The notes: a model not told the origin generated them from the sequence alone. DNA of 64,000 nucleotides from Bacteroides sp. Marseille-P3684 (GCF_900291465.1 NZ_LT985808.1:405564-469563), one strand, 5' to 3'. Positions 35,303 to 44,446 are shown, counted from the first letter of the stretch. Numbers and translations: made by a program.

Positions 35303-35803
35303 ATGACAGTACTTTACAAAGCCATCCAATCGAACATCGAGAGCAAGAACAAGAAGCGCCTTTACCATCCGCGTGTGGTCACCGTCGGTCGCGTGAAGAC
35401 CGAAGGGCTGGCAAAAGAGGTTGCCGAGTTGTCGGCACTCAGCCCCGGCGACGTGATGAGCACCATCGCCAACCTCGTCACCGTCATCACGCGCCACCTG
35501 CGCGACTCGCACAGCGTGACCCTCGACGGGCTGGGCACGTTCTACCTGACGCTGACTTCCGTCGGCAAGGGCGTGGAGAAGGAGGAAGACGTGTCGCCGG
35601 AACAGGCGCAGCTGATGCTCCGCTTCATGCCTGCCCGCAAGCGGAATCCGAACGGCACCACCGCCACCCGCGCCATGCTGACGGAGTACACCTTCCGCCG
35701 GGCCGACAGCCTGCTGACGGAGGACGGCAAGGGCGGCATCGTGCCCGACCCGGAGTCTCCTGCCGACAGCGGTGAGGGAGGCGACACGGACGAAGGAGTT
35801 TGA
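35303..35803 (+). CDS. HU-related DNA-binding protein
   Basis: The 166-aa basic protein is related to the HU/IHF fold: VVTVGRVKTEGLAKEVAELSALSPGDVMSTIANLVTVITRHLRDSHSVTLDGLGTFYLTL. It belongs to the longer Bacteroidetes HU-like group with an N-terminal extension and an acidic disordered tail (SPADSGEGGDTDEGV). It probably binds DNA without strong sequence preference. It stands alone between its own promoter and a strong terminator. The DNA-bending beta arms are shorter than in true HU, so its role may be specialised. Confidence 0.85.
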   Translation: MTVLYKAIQSNIESKNKKRLYHPRVVTVGRVKTEGLAKEVAELSALSPGDVMSTIANLVTVITRHLRDSHSVTLDGLGTFYLTLTSVGKGVEKEEDVSPEQAQLMLRFMPARKRNPNGTTATRAMLTEYTFRRADSLLTEDGKGGIVPDPESPADSGEGGDTDEGV

Positions 35804-35839
35804 GCCATCCGCCCGGCGGTCTGACCGGGTGACACCTCG

Positions 35840-35877
35840 GGGAGCGTTCCTGCACAAGGGACGCTCCCTTTTTGTTT
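35840..35877 (+). terminator. Rho-independent terminator of the HU-like gene
   Basis: An 11-bp stem GGGAGCGTTCC / GGGACGCTCCC (one G-T pair) with a 7-base loop is followed by TTTTTGTTTT. Confidence 0.9.
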
Positions 35878-35895
35878 TCCGCGACCGGCGGACGC

Positions 35896-35940
35896 GAAAA
35901 AAGCCGGCGCAGCCCCAACGCCATGGGACCTGCCGGCTTC
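35896..35940 (-). terminator. Terminator of the second susCD operon
   Basis: On the minus strand, GAAGCCGGC and GCCGGCTT pair across the loop and are followed by a run of six T, 52 bp after the SusD stop. Confidence 0.75.
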
Positions 35941-35991
35941 AGAAGCGGATCTTCAGGAATGTTTCAATGTATACGTATGAGTGTCCGATTT

Positions 35992-37692
35992 TTACCATTT
36001 ATGCTCGGGCGAAGTCGCGGTCGGAGCAACCGGAATGGGGTTCGGCTCGATGTTACTGTAGTTCGTCTGCGTCTGCGGGAAGCAGAGCGTCATCCAGTCG
36101 GGGTAGTTCGTGCCCTCGACCTTATTGTAGACGTCGGCGTTCCAGCGGTACAGCTCGATGTGGTTGGAGCCTGCATAGCTGCGGATGACCTGCTTGTCGA
36201 GCCGCTTGATGTCATAGAAAGCGAAGCCCTCGCCCCACAGCTCGACGCGGCGCTGCCACCAGACTTCGTTCTGGAACGGCTTGGCATACGTGCTGCCGTA
36301 GGTCTCGGCGCTGTGCTTGCCGTAGACGTACTGCGGGTCGCGCGTCTGGGCGAAGGCGGTGAGCAGCGCGATGCCGCGTGCCTCGTCCTGCATGCCGGCA
36401 GCCTCAGCCTCGATGAGCTTCATCTCCTCCACGCGCATCAGGGGGACGGCGACGGTGAACGCCTTGTACTGGTTGGCGTGCTCGCCGCCCTTCGGACGGA
36501 ACTTCAGCTCCAGACCGCCCACCGTGCCCGACGTGGTGGCTTCGGCGGTCGTCAGGATGCCTTCGGGGTCGTCGGTGTAGGCTTCCAGCTTCCTGAGGGC
36601 GCCCAGGGTGTCGCCGGCTGCCTTCTCAAAGCTCTCGGCGATGGCGAAGTCGATGAAGCCCTTCTTGCGGAAGTCGGTGGCAGGGATGGTCTCGAAGAGG
36701 TGACGGTCGATGCGCTTGGGCTGGCCGTAGTTGGCGGCATAGCCGCACTCTGACGGCGACACCTCGATAATCATCTGCGAGCCCCACGAGCCGTCGGCGT
36801 CGTTCTGGAGAATGTTGTCGTCGTTGTCCTTGAACGTGAGGGCGAACATCCATGCGCCGTTGGGTGTGTTGAAGCCGTCGGTGTGCGAGTTGAACACGTC
36901 CTCCGTCATCACGGTGTAGCCCTGCTGCGCCTTCCTGGCATAGTCCTCGGCCTCCTTCCACTTCTCCATCGTCAGGTAGGCACGCGCCTTCAGTCCGTAG
37001 ACCACGGAGAGGTCGGGTGTGTAGACGTTGGGACGCTTGTAGTCGGCGAGGTACTGCTCCGCCTTGTCAAGGTCTTCCAGGATTTTCCCCCACATCTGCT
37101 CGTTGGTCAGACGGGGTGTCGTCGGCAGCTCGGACAGCTGGGTGTCGTTGCTGACCCAGGGGACTGTCTGCGCGTTCGGGTCCTTGGCGTAGGACTTGGG
37201 CGCATACATCCGGGCGAGGTCCATGTAGAACATGGCACGCATGGCGTGGGCGATGCCGGCTCCGGAGCGGCGTTCAGCGGACGGCTCGTCGCCTGCCATC
37301 TCCAGCACGATGTTGCACGACTTGACCCACATGAAGTAGTAGGTCCAGGGCACCTGTGCCAGGGCGTACGACGGGCCCAGGCTGGTGCCGCATCCGTATT
37401 GGGTCACATACCAGTCCTGCTCTTCGAGGGTGATGTCCTGCCCCATGACGTCGCGCGAGAGGAAGAAGGAGGGATAACCGTAATCAATGGGCCACTGGGA
37501 TGCCGGCCTGTAGGCAAAAGAGCCTGCCAGCGAGTTGGTGATGGCGGCCACGAAGTTGTCATAGGAGCCTTCCGCCTCGTTCGCCTGGTCGAAGCTCGCC
37601 TTTCCGCCCTGGGGAACGATTTCCTTGATACATCCTGACAGGAGTACCGCTGCGGCGGCAGTGATGGAGAATATCTTTGCTATCTGTTTCAT
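35992..37692 (-). CDS. SusD-family lipoprotein (locus 2)
   Basis: The 566-aa lipoprotein (lipobox AVLLSGC) has SusD helices: MRAMFYMDLARMYAPKSY, DLSVVYGLKARAYLTMEKWKEAEDYARKA, MRVEEMKLIEAEAAG, and the C-terminal WWQRRVELWGEGFAFYDIKRLDK. It is longer than average and belongs to the subgroup ending with a P-N-P-N-x-P tail (IEPNPIPVAP). It follows SusC2 by 20 bp. No enzyme gene accompanies the pair, so the ligand cannot be inferred; expression would follow the invertible promoter upstream of SusC2. Confidence 0.92.
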   Translation of the reverse strand: MKQIAKIFSITAAAAVLLSGCIKEIVPQGGKASFDQANEAEGSYDNFVAAITNSLAGSFAYRPASQWPIDYGYPSFFLSRDVMGQDITLEEQDWYVTQYGCGTSLGPSYALAQVPWTYYFMWVKSCNIVLEMAGDEPSAERRSGAGIAHAMRAMFYMDLARMYAPKSYAKDPNAQTVPWVSNDTQLSELPTTPRLTNEQMWGKILEDLDKAEQYLADYKRPNVYTPDLSVVYGLKARAYLTMEKWKEAEDYARKAQQGYTVMTEDVFNSHTDGFNTPNGAWMFALTFKDNDDNILQNDADGSWGSQMIIEVSPSECGYAANYGQPKRIDRHLFETIPATDFRKKGFIDFAIAESFEKAAGDTLGALRKLEAYTDDPEGILTTAEATTSGTVGGLELKFRPKGGEHANQYKAFTVAVPLMRVEEMKLIEAEAAGMQDEARGIALLTAFAQTRDPQYVYGKHSAETYGSTYAKPFQNEVWWQRRVELWGEGFAFYDIKRLDKQVIRSYAGSNHIELYRWNADVYNKVEGTNYPDWMTLCFPQTQTNYSNIEPNPIPVAPTATSPEHKW

Positions 37693-37712
37693 GCTTTGTA
37701 CGTGTTTGAAGG

Positions 37713-40700
37713 TTAGAACGACAGTTGGATGCCACCCATGATGGTGCGCATGGGGGAATAGACGGTGAGTGCCTCGGTCTCGTCGTAGGCATAGCGCGGG
37801 TCAAGACCTTTGCGTGCCGACCAGAAGTAGAGGTTCTCGCCCGTGGCGTAGATGCGGAGCTTGTTCAGTCCCAGGCGGGCAACAACGCGTTGCGGCAGGG
37901 TGTAGCCCACGGAGAACGACTGGAAGTTGAGGTAGCGCGCGCTGGTCAGCCAGCGGTCGGAGTCTCCTCCCGTGTACTTGTCGCCGTAGTAGAGGCGCGG
38001 CAGTCCGGTCGTCTTGTTCTCGGGTGTCCAGGAGCGGAGCACGTCCTTGTGGAAGGCACGCCCGGCATCGCTCGCGGACGCGGTGTTCGACATCAGTTCC
38101 TGGTAAGCCGAGTCATAAATCTTGCCGCCGAGCTGGTAGTCGAACGAGAGCGAGAGGTCGAAGCCGTAGGCGGTGAGCTGTGTGCCGAATCCGCCGTAAG
38201 CGACCGGCATGCTGCGTCCCTGCGCATAGCGGGTGGCACTGTTGATGTCGGTGGTCGTCTCGTCCCGGTTGGTTCCCGGACGGTTGGTCACACCGGCACC
38301 CAGCTGGGAGTCGACGTAGTAGAGCGCCTCGCCCTTCTCGTTCACTCCGGCATACTCGGGAAGGAACTTGTTGTAGATGGGACCGCCCTCGACATACCAC
38401 AAGCCCTGTTCGATGAAGCCGCCGGTCAGCGCGGTCTTCGAGGCAGGGAGGCGGAGAATCTTGTCCTTGTTGTGTGCGATATTGAACGACAGGCTCCAGT
38501 CGACGTCCTTCGTGCGGACGGGAGAGCCGACAAGGCTCAGCTCGACACCTGAGTTGCGGATGTCACCGGCGTTGCCGTAGTAGCCGCGCGACCCAGCCGC
38601 CTCGGGGACGGAGAGCCAGAAGAGCAGGTCGGTCGTGGTCTTGTTGTAGTAGTCGAGGCTGCCGCTCAGGCGTCCGCTGAAGAGGGAGAACTCCAGACCG
38701 ATGTTGAGGTTCGTGGCGGTCTCCCAGGTAATCTCGGGATTACCGATGCGCCAGAACGTGGCTGACATCTGTGAGTCGGAGGCGGCAACGAGGTTGTACA
38801 TGTCGGTGAAGGCAAATTCTCTCATCGCCATCGTCCTTTCACCGATGTTGTCGTTGCCCTGCTGGCCGATGGAGAACTTCAGCTTCAGCTCGTCTACCCA
38901 GGGGGCGTGGAAGAATGCCTCCTTGTTAATCAGCCAGGCTGCACCCACCGACCAGAAGTCGCCCCAGCGCCGGTCCTTGGCAAAGCGTGAGGACGCATCG
39001 CGGCGGTAAGATGCCGAGGCGAAGTAACGGTCGTCGTAGTTGTACTGTACGCTTCCGAAGTAGCCTTCGACGTTGTACTCTTCCGTGTAGGAGGAGGCGT
39101 CCGCCTTCTTGGCTGCGGCATCGAGCTCGGGGATTGCCTCGGAGAAGAGTCCCATGCCGTAGGCGGAGAGCCAGGTGGTCTTGCGGTCGTAGTATTCGTG
39201 ACCGAGCAGGGCGTTCACGTTGTGCTTGCCGAAGCGGTCGAAGTAGGTGAGCGTCTGCACATGATTCTGCTCGATGATTTCCTTCGCCTTCTTCTCAATT
39301 TGTCCGTTGACCGAAACCTTGGGACCGTAGAGTCCGCTCTGCAGCTCCGAGTCCTTCCGGTTGCTCCAGTCGAGGGTGCTGGTCGCGTTGAACTTCAGGA
39401 AGTCGGTCAGGGTGACGTCCGCCATGAAGGTGCCGTTCAGCTTGTTGAGCCGTTTCTTGTAGTCGTTGTAACGGTTTGCGCCCAGGGGGTTTCCCGGCGA
39501 GAGGAAGGGACGCGACAGTCCCGGATAGTTGGTGGCTGCCACGCCGTAGTCATACTGCGGGTTGCCGTGGCTGTCGGTGCGCACCTGCGGATTGCCGTCC
39601 GCGTCGAGCACCCGGACGTAGATGGGGTAGATGGGCGCGATGAGCGACGTGTAGTACATCAGGTTGGTGTTGTTCCACGCGGTGGCGCTGAGGTTCGGGT
39701 TCGACCGGGTGGTCGAGTTGGTATAGCCCACGTTGGCGGTGAGCTTGAGCCACGACTTCGCCTGGTAGTCCGCCTTGAAGCGGGCGGCAAGACGCTTGTA
39801 GCCCGAAAATTCGATCATGCCGTCCTCGTCGAGGTAGTTCATGTTCGCATAGAAGGAGCCTTTGTCCATCGCTCCCGATGCGCTGACGTTGTACTCCTGA
39901 CGGAAGGCGGTGTGGTAGGCAGCGTCGCGCCAGTTGTCGTTCGTCAGGTAGTAGGTCTCTCCGTTCGCCTGATAGGAACGGCCCAGCGTGGCGTGCGGGT
40001 TCAGCTTGCCGTCGGCGCCGATGAGCAGCTCTCCGTCGGGCACGGTGTAGATGTTGTAGCCCAAGTGGTTGAGCACGTACTTGTTCGCCTTCTGGTTTGC
40101 CTCTGCCGGAGTAGACCCACGGTCGGTGAAGTAGCCGTAGTACTGTCCGTAGAAGGTCTCGTAGTAGAGCCCCGGGTCGGAGATGGTCTCATAGTCCTGC
40201 ACCGAGCGGGTGTTGGCACCCCACTTCATGTCGACATTGATTTGGGCGACCTTGTTCTTGCCGGTCTTTGTCGTGACGATGATGACACCGGAGGCACCGC
40301 GCGCACCGTAGAGGGCAGCGGAAGCCGCATCCTTGAGGACGGTCACCGACTCGATGTCCTCCTGCGGGATGTTGTTCAGCGAGGCGCTGTAGGGTGCCCC
40401 GTCGACGATGATGAGGGGCTTGGTCTCCGAGTAGAGCGAGGAGACGCCGCGGATCTGGAGCTTGGTGTCTTCCGACCCGCCCGGCGTGCCCATGCCGCCG
40501 CGCAGCTGGAGTCCCGGCGTACTGCCCACGAGGGCATTGGTCACGTCGGTCGTCACGTGCTTCGACAGTTCTTCCGAACCGAGCACGGCTGCCGACCCGG
40601 TGAACGACGACTTCTTCTGTGTACCGAAAGCGACGACCATCACTTCATCAAGCTGCTTGGTGTCTGCCTTCAGTTCCACACGGATGAGTCCCTGACGGAT

Positions 40701-40955
40701 GGCGACCTCTTGCGTCTGCATGCCGATGAAGGACACTAACAAGGTTTTGGCTGAATGGGGCACGTTTGCCACTGTGAACTTGCCATCGATATTGGTGACG
40801 GCACCCAGTCGTGTGCCTTTGACCAATACGGACGCTCCCACTACCGGCTGACCATCGTCCGCGGAAACCACTGTTCCCGTCACTGTGGTCTGAGCCAAAG
40901 CTACGCCTACGCTGAGGAACACGCAGACGAGCCACAGAAAGAATCTTCTCTTCAT
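37713..40955 (-). CDS. SusC-family TonB-dependent transporter (locus 2)
   Basis: The 1080-aa outer-membrane importer has a signal peptide (MKRRFFLWLVCVFLSVGVALA), a CarboxypepD_reg-like domain (about 22-100, VTGTVVSADDGQPVVGASVLVKGT), a TonB-box-like/plug region (ELKADTKQLDEVMVVAFGTQ, IPQEDIESVTVLKDAASAALYGARGASGVIIVTTK) and a barrel ending MGGIQLSF. Unlike locus 1 it has no STN domain, so it is not tied to FecR signalling. ATG at 40953-40955 is preceded by a good ribosome site (AAAGGAGAG); a 19-codon upstream extension is ignored. Upstream lies a 147-bp segment bounded by inverted 17-19-bp sites with its only promoter pointing away from the gene. Confidence 0.92.
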   Translation of the reverse strand: MKRRFFLWLVCVFLSVGVALAQTTVTGTVVSADDGQPVVGASVLVKGTRLGAVTNIDGKFTVANVPHSAKTLLVSFIGMQTQEVAIRQGLIRVELKADTKQLDEVMVVAFGTQKKSSFTGSAAVLGSEELSKHVTTDVTNALVGSTPGLQLRGGMGTPGGSEDTKLQIRGVSSLYSETKPLIIVDGAPYSASLNNIPQEDIESVTVLKDAASAALYGARGASGVIIVTTKTGKNKVAQINVDMKWGANTRSVQDYETISDPGLYYETFYGQYYGYFTDRGSTPAEANQKANKYVLNHLGYNIYTVPDGELLIGADGKLNPHATLGRSYQANGETYYLTNDNWRDAAYHTAFRQEYNVSASGAMDKGSFYANMNYLDEDGMIEFSGYKRLAARFKADYQAKSWLKLTANVGYTNSTTRSNPNLSATAWNNTNLMYYTSLIAPIYPIYVRVLDADGNPQVRTDSHGNPQYDYGVAATNYPGLSRPFLSPGNPLGANRYNDYKKRLNKLNGTFMADVTLTDFLKFNATSTLDWSNRKDSELQSGLYGPKVSVNGQIEKKAKEIIEQNHVQTLTYFDRFGKHNVNALLGHEYYDRKTTWLSAYGMGLFSEAIPELDAAAKKADASSYTEEYNVEGYFGSVQYNYDDRYFASASYRRDASSRFAKDRRWGDFWSVGAAWLINKEAFFHAPWVDELKLKFSIGQQGNDNIGERTMAMREFAFTDMYNLVAASDSQMSATFWRIGNPEITWETATNLNIGLEFSLFSGRLSGSLDYYNKTTTDLLFWLSVPEAAGSRGYYGNAGDIRNSGVELSLVGSPVRTKDVDWSLSFNIAHNKDKILRLPASKTALTGGFIEQGLWYVEGGPIYNKFLPEYAGVNEKGEALYYVDSQLGAGVTNRPGTNRDETTTDINSATRYAQGRSMPVAYGGFGTQLTAYGFDLSLSFDYQLGGKIYDSAYQELMSNTASASDAGRAFHKDVLRSWTPENKTTGLPRLYYGDKYTGGDSDRWLTSARYLNFQSFSVGYTLPQRVVARLGLNKLRIYATGENLYFWSARKGLDPRYAYDETEALTVYSPMRTIMGGIQLSF

Positions 40956-41009
40956 ATAATCTCTCCTTTGCTTTGGTGAAACTGTAATATTATAAGGTCT
41001 CTCTATATG

Positions 41010-41028
41010 CATCTCTACGTAAGAGATG
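41010..41028 (+). repeat. Left inverted site of putative invertible promoter
   Basis: CATCTCTACGTAAGAGATG: two 7-bp inverted arms (CATCTCT / AGAGATG) around an asymmetric 5-bp core ACGTA, the layout of a site-specific recombinase crossover site. Seventeen bases (41012-41028) recur exactly in reverse at 41176-41192. Confidence 0.75.
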
Positions 41029-41132
41029 AATTTGATAACAATAACAGTGGTTTAGGTTTCGAATCGTAGAAGAAAAGGGGGTTGATACTTCATAAATTTC
41101 AGGATTGTGCTCTAAATTCTTTAGGCTTATTA

Positions 41133-41163
41133 CTTGCTTTTCTGATATTATTGCATACTTTTG
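41133..41163 (+). promoter_or_regulatory. Promoter inside the putative invertible segment (currently facing away from susC2)
   Basis: CTTG (41133-41136), 19-bp spacer, TACTTTTG (41156-41163). The -7 box fits TAnnTTTG perfectly and lies 12 bp from the right inverted site. No plus-strand gene follows; inversion would aim it at susC2. Confidence 0.6.
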
Positions 41164-41175
41164 CAACCATTAGTG

Positions 41176-41194
41176 CATCTCTTACGTAGAGAGG
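41176..41194 (-). repeat. Right inverted site of putative invertible promoter
   Basis: CATCTCTTACGTAGAGAGG: reverse complement of the left site over 17 bases, with core TACGT (the reverse of ACGTA). Confidence 0.75.
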
Positions 41195-41343
41195 GACACC
41201 CGTTGCATAAGCTTTCTCCCTTATATACAAGTTCCTTTGTACCAAACAGATTAACATCCTTTTGCGTCCGTTGCAGGGACATGCCCGGACGTCATATTGT
41301 ATAAATATGCAGTTTCAGACGGATGCGCGACGTCCGGATACAT

Positions 41344-41371
41344 AAAAGGGCGGCCGCGTGGGTCGCCCTTA
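41344..41371 (-). terminator. Terminator of nadB
   Basis: Minus strand: AAGGGCG ... CGCCCTTTT hairpin with a T run, 24 bp after the nadB stop. Confidence 0.75.
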
Positions 41372-41394
41372 TACTATTCCGTAGAAGGCTATGC

Positions 41395-42978
41395 TCAATG
41401 CTCCGTGTTGGCAGGATGCGGATAGTCGAGCGTGAAGTGCAGTCCCCGGCTTTCCTTCCTCTCCATCGCCTGACGGGTGATGAGGTAGCCCACATTGATC
41501 ATGTTGCGTAGTTCACACAGCTCGCGCGATGCCTTGCTGTGCTTGAAGAGGCGTTCGGTCTCCTCATAGAGGATGTCGAGGCGGTTCCATGCCCGTGTCA
41601 GGCGGACGTTGCTGCGCACGATGCCTACGTATGCCTCCATAATCTGGTTCACCTCTTTGGCGCTCTGCGTGATGAGGACTCGTTCCTCGGTCGAGATAGT
41701 GCCCTCATCGTTCCACTCGGGCACGTCCTCGTTGAAGTCGTAACGGTCGACGACTTCGAGCGAATGGCGGGCAGCCGCGTCGGCATAGACCACCGCCTCG
41801 ATGAGTGAGTTCGACGCCAGGCGATTGCCTCCGTGCAGCCCCGTGCATGAGCATTCGCCCAGGGCGTACAGGCGACGGATGCTCGACTGTCCGTCAAGGT
41901 CGACCACGATGCCTCCGCAGAGGTAGTGCGCCGCCGGAGCCACGGGGATGTAGTCGCGCGTAATGTCGATGCCCAGGCTCAGACACTTCTGATAGATGTT
42001 GGGGAAGTGTCGCTTGGTCTCTTCGGGGTCTTTGTGCGTCACGTCGAGGTAGACGTGGTCCTCGCCTCGCTGCTTCATCTCGTTGTCGATGGCACGTGCC
42101 ACGATGTCGCGCGGGGCAAGCGAGAGGCGTTCGTCGTACTTCTGCATGAACTCCTTCCCGTCCAGCGTGCGGAGTACGCCGCCGTAGCCGCGCATTGCCT
42201 CGGTAATGAGGAAGCAGGGACGGTCGCCCGGATGAAAGAGCGCGGTGGGGTGGAACTGGATGAATTCCATATTCTTCACAGCTCCCTTGGCACGGTAGAC
42301 CATGGCGATGCCGTCGCCCGTCGCCACGAGCGGGTTCGTGGTGTTACGGTAGACCGCCTCGCAGCCTCCCGTCGCCATGACGGTGATGCGCGACAGGAAG
42401 GTATCGACACGCCCCGTGTCCTCATTGAGCACATAGGCGCCGAAGCAACGTATGCCCGGCGTATAGCGCGTGACGATGATGCCCAGGTGATGTTGCGTAA
42501 TGATTTCCACCGCGAAGTGGTGGTTGAAGATGTGTATGTTCGGCTGACGCTTGATGGCTTCGATCAGGCTGGTCTGTATCTCAGCGCCAGTGTTGTCCTT
42601 GTGGTGGAGGATGCGGAACTCCGAGTGTCCGCCTTCGCGATGCAGGTCAAAGCCACCGTCCTCGTTCCGGTCGAAGTCGACGCCCCAGCGGATAAGCTCC
42701 TTGATTTGCGACGGGGCGCGGCGCACCACCATCTCTACGGCAGCGCGGTCGTTGATCCAGTCGCCCGCCACCAGGGTATCGTGTATATGCTTTTCAAAGT
42801 TGTCCACTTGGAGATTGGTGACAGAGGCAATCCCCCCTTGTGCAAAATACGTATTGGCCTCTTCCAGCTCCGTCTTGCAGATAATGGCGACGGACTTGCC
42901 CTGTTCGGCCACTTTGAGGGCAAAGCTCATGCCTGCGATGCCCGAACCGATAACTAGGTAATCGTATTGATGAATCAT
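41395..42978 (-). CDS. nadB: L-aspartate oxidase
   Basis: The 527-aa flavoenzyme oxidises aspartate to iminoaspartate, the first step of NAD synthesis. Motifs: N-terminal YLVIGSGIAGMSFALKVAEQG (FAD), ANTYFAQGGIASV, DTLVAGDWINDRAAVEMVV, HREGGHSEFRILHHKDNTG, PTALFHPGDR, AAHYLCGGIVVDLDGQSSI and LYALGECSCTGLHGGNRLASNSLIEAVVYA. The Met chosen is the fifth codon after an alternative ATG at 42993; a -7 box at 43004-43011 leaves almost no leader for the earlier one. No nadA/nadC is adjacent. It is a single-gene unit with its own terminator. Confidence 0.93.
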   Translation of the reverse strand: MIHQYDYLVIGSGIAGMSFALKVAEQGKSVAIICKTELEEANTYFAQGGIASVTNLQVDNFEKHIHDTLVAGDWINDRAAVEMVVRRAPSQIKELIRWGVDFDRNEDGGFDLHREGGHSEFRILHHKDNTGAEIQTSLIEAIKRQPNIHIFNHHFAVEIITQHHLGIIVTRYTPGIRCFGAYVLNEDTGRVDTFLSRITVMATGGCEAVYRNTTNPLVATGDGIAMVYRAKGAVKNMEFIQFHPTALFHPGDRPCFLITEAMRGYGGVLRTLDGKEFMQKYDERLSLAPRDIVARAIDNEMKQRGEDHVYLDVTHKDPEETKRHFPNIYQKCLSLGIDITRDYIPVAPAAHYLCGGIVVDLDGQSSIRRLYALGECSCTGLHGGNRLASNSLIEAVVYADAAARHSLEVVDRYDFNEDVPEWNDEGTISTEERVLITQSAKEVNQIMEAYVGIVRSNVRLTRAWNRLDILYEETERLFKHSKASRELCELRNMINVGYLITRQAMERKESRGLHFTLDYPHPANTEH

Positions 42979-43003
42979 GGCAGTTTGTTGCATTTATTGG
43001 GTG

Positions 43004-43011
43004 CAAAGCTA
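43004..43011 (-). promoter_or_regulatory. -7 box of nadB
   Basis: Minus strand TAGCTTTG, matching TAnnTTTG; no clear -33 element. Confidence 0.5.
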
Positions 43012-43097
43012 CAAAAAAGCACATTTACCCGGTGCTGGGCTTCTTGTTTTTCTTCACTATTTTGTAACTTGCGCGTCCTAAACCAACCGTTACCACC

Positions 43098-43496
43098 ATG
43101 GACAAGATATTTCACGCCCGCATCCACTTCTCGATGTACCTCTTCCTGGTGCTGCTTACCGCAGGCACCTGTCTCTCGTTCTGGCACCACATGGGCGTCT
43201 GTGCCGCCATCACCCTGGTCCTGCTCGTAGTCGTCGTGGAGCGCATCATCCACACCACGTACACCCTGACGGGCGACGGACGGCTCATCGTGAGTTACGG
43301 ACGCTTCTCCCGTCCGCGTGTCATTCCGCTGGAGAGCCTGCGGCGCATCGAACGTTGCCGACGCATGCGCATCGCCGGCAAGAGCCTGTACTCCTACCTG
43401 CTGCTGGTCTACGGCGAGGAGAAGCATGTGGCAGTGATGCCGGTGAAGGAGGAAGAGTTCATCGCGGAAGTGACGCGCCGGAGAAAGGCTCAGTAG
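43098..43496 (+). CDS. Small membrane protein with bacterial PH-like domain
   Basis: The 132-aa protein has two adjacent transmembrane helices (about 12-48: MYLFLVLLTAGTCLSFW, AAITLVLLVVVVERII) followed by a cytoplasmic PH-like domain: YTLTGDGRLIVSYGRFSRPRVIPLESLRRIERCRR...SYLLLVYGEEKHVAVMPVKEEEFIAEVTRR. This matches the short bPH family (bPH_4-like) of unknown role, often regarded as membrane stress or lipid related. It is convergent with the PCMD lipoprotein gene and the two coding regions overlap by 7 nt at their 3' ends. Confidence 0.75.
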   Translation: MDKIFHARIHFSMYLFLVLLTAGTCLSFWHHMGVCAAITLVLLVVVVERIIHTTYTLTGDGRLIVSYGRFSRPRVIPLESLRRIERCRRMRIAGKSLYSYLLLVYGEEKHVAVMPVKEEEFIAEVTRRRKAQ

Positions 43497-44446
43497 ACCA
43501 GCTTCACGTTGTCCACCCACAGGGAGTTCCCGGGCGAACCGATGTACGCACCGCCGTGGCTCGAAGCGAACTGGAGTACAAGGTGAGTGGGCGTCTCGTC
43601 GGGGGCAGCCCATCCCACTTCCTGGATGCGGACGCTCTTCCCGTGGCTATTGACCGTGTTGTACTCGTAGGCGTTGAGCTTCATCCATTCGGCACGGTAG
43701 GCGGGGTTGTGCGTGATGTCGCCGTAGAGGATGTTGTAGGTAGCGGCGTTGTGCCAGTCGGTGCTTTGGCTGTACTGGATGGCAAAGGTGCCCACACGCT
43801 TGGCGTAGACATTGCCCTCGGCGTCCTCCCAGCGTTTCTGTAGCAGGCAGACGACGGCAGCATGGTCCTTGCCGGCAACCTTGCCCGTGCGGCTGAATCC
43901 CGTGGCACGGATGCGCTGCGGTGCGTCCGCAATGCGCACCTTGTAGTCGAACCGGAGCGCTGTGGGCCGCTTGCTAAAGGGGATGCCCATGAGGAGCAGC
44001 CCGTTGGGGTTCTTGGTACTCTTGATGGGTTCGTGGACCTCGCCCAGGAAGAGCGAGCCGGCAGCCAGGACGGTGATGTCCACCAGACCGAACACCTTCA
44101 CACTCTCCATGTGGGTATCCAGACGGGCACAGTAACCGTTACCACGTGCCTCGGGGAAGACCGATGAGTTGGTCTTGACGATGCCGACGACCTTGGCCAT
44201 GACGTTCGATGTCGCCCAAGGGGAACCGCCGGTCGGCTTGTAGGGCACTTCGCCCTTGATGGTGCTCGTAGGTCCTACGGCATAGATATTCTTCAACTCG
44301 CCACCGATGATGGCGGACTCTTTGATTTCGCGCTTGACCCATTGGTCCATGTTGCCGAAGGGAAGCGGCTCTTCCCGTTGCTGTGCCCGGACGAGTGTCG
44401 AACTGCCCAGGAGGGCAACCAGCGCAAGAGTTGGGATGATTCGCAT
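43490..44446 (-). CDS. PCMD-family secreted protein (putative carbohydrate-binding)
   Basis: The 318-aa exported protein (signal MRIIPTLALVALLGSSTLVRA) resembles the Bacteroidetes PCMD family (putative carbohydrate metabolism domain): FGNMDQWVKREIKESAIIGG, WATSNVMAKVVGIVKTN, PFSKRPTALRFDYKV, and a jelly-roll end with FASSHGGAYIGSPGNSLWVDNVKLVY. No catalytic motif is known for the family. It is the last gene of the sulfonation operon, 121 bp after the sulfotransferase, and the gap holds a 21-bp perfect hairpin. Whether it shares the operon's function or is separately expressed is uncertain. Confidence 0.7.
   Translation of the reverse strand: MRIIPTLALVALLGSSTLVRAQQREEPLPFGNMDQWVKREIKESAIIGGELKNIYAVGPTSTIKGEVPYKPTGGSPWATSNVMAKVVGIVKTNSSVFPEARGNGYCARLDTHMESVKVFGLVDITVLAAGSLFLGEVHEPIKSTKNPNGLLLMGIPFSKRPTALRFDYKVRIADAPQRIRATGFSRTGKVAGKDHAAVVCLLQKRWEDAEGNVYAKRVGTFAIQYSQSTDWHNAATYNILYGDITHNPAYRAEWMKLNAYEYNTVNSHGKSVRIQEVGWAAPDETPTHLVLQFASSHGGAYIGSPGNSLWVDNVKLVY

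Larger units (their letters stand above)
40956..41394. other. Intergenic region with invertible-promoter structure
   Basis: About 440 bases between susC2 and nadB. Contains the SusC leader and ribosome site, two inverted recombination-like sites (41010-41028, 41176-41194), a plus-strand promoter between them, and the nadB terminator (41344-41371). Confidence 0.7.

Noticed and set aside
41133-41163. An ordinary plus-strand promoter for a gene after 41194
   Set aside because: No plus-strand gene follows; the next coding region to the right is nadB on the minus strand, so the promoter makes sense only if the segment can invert.
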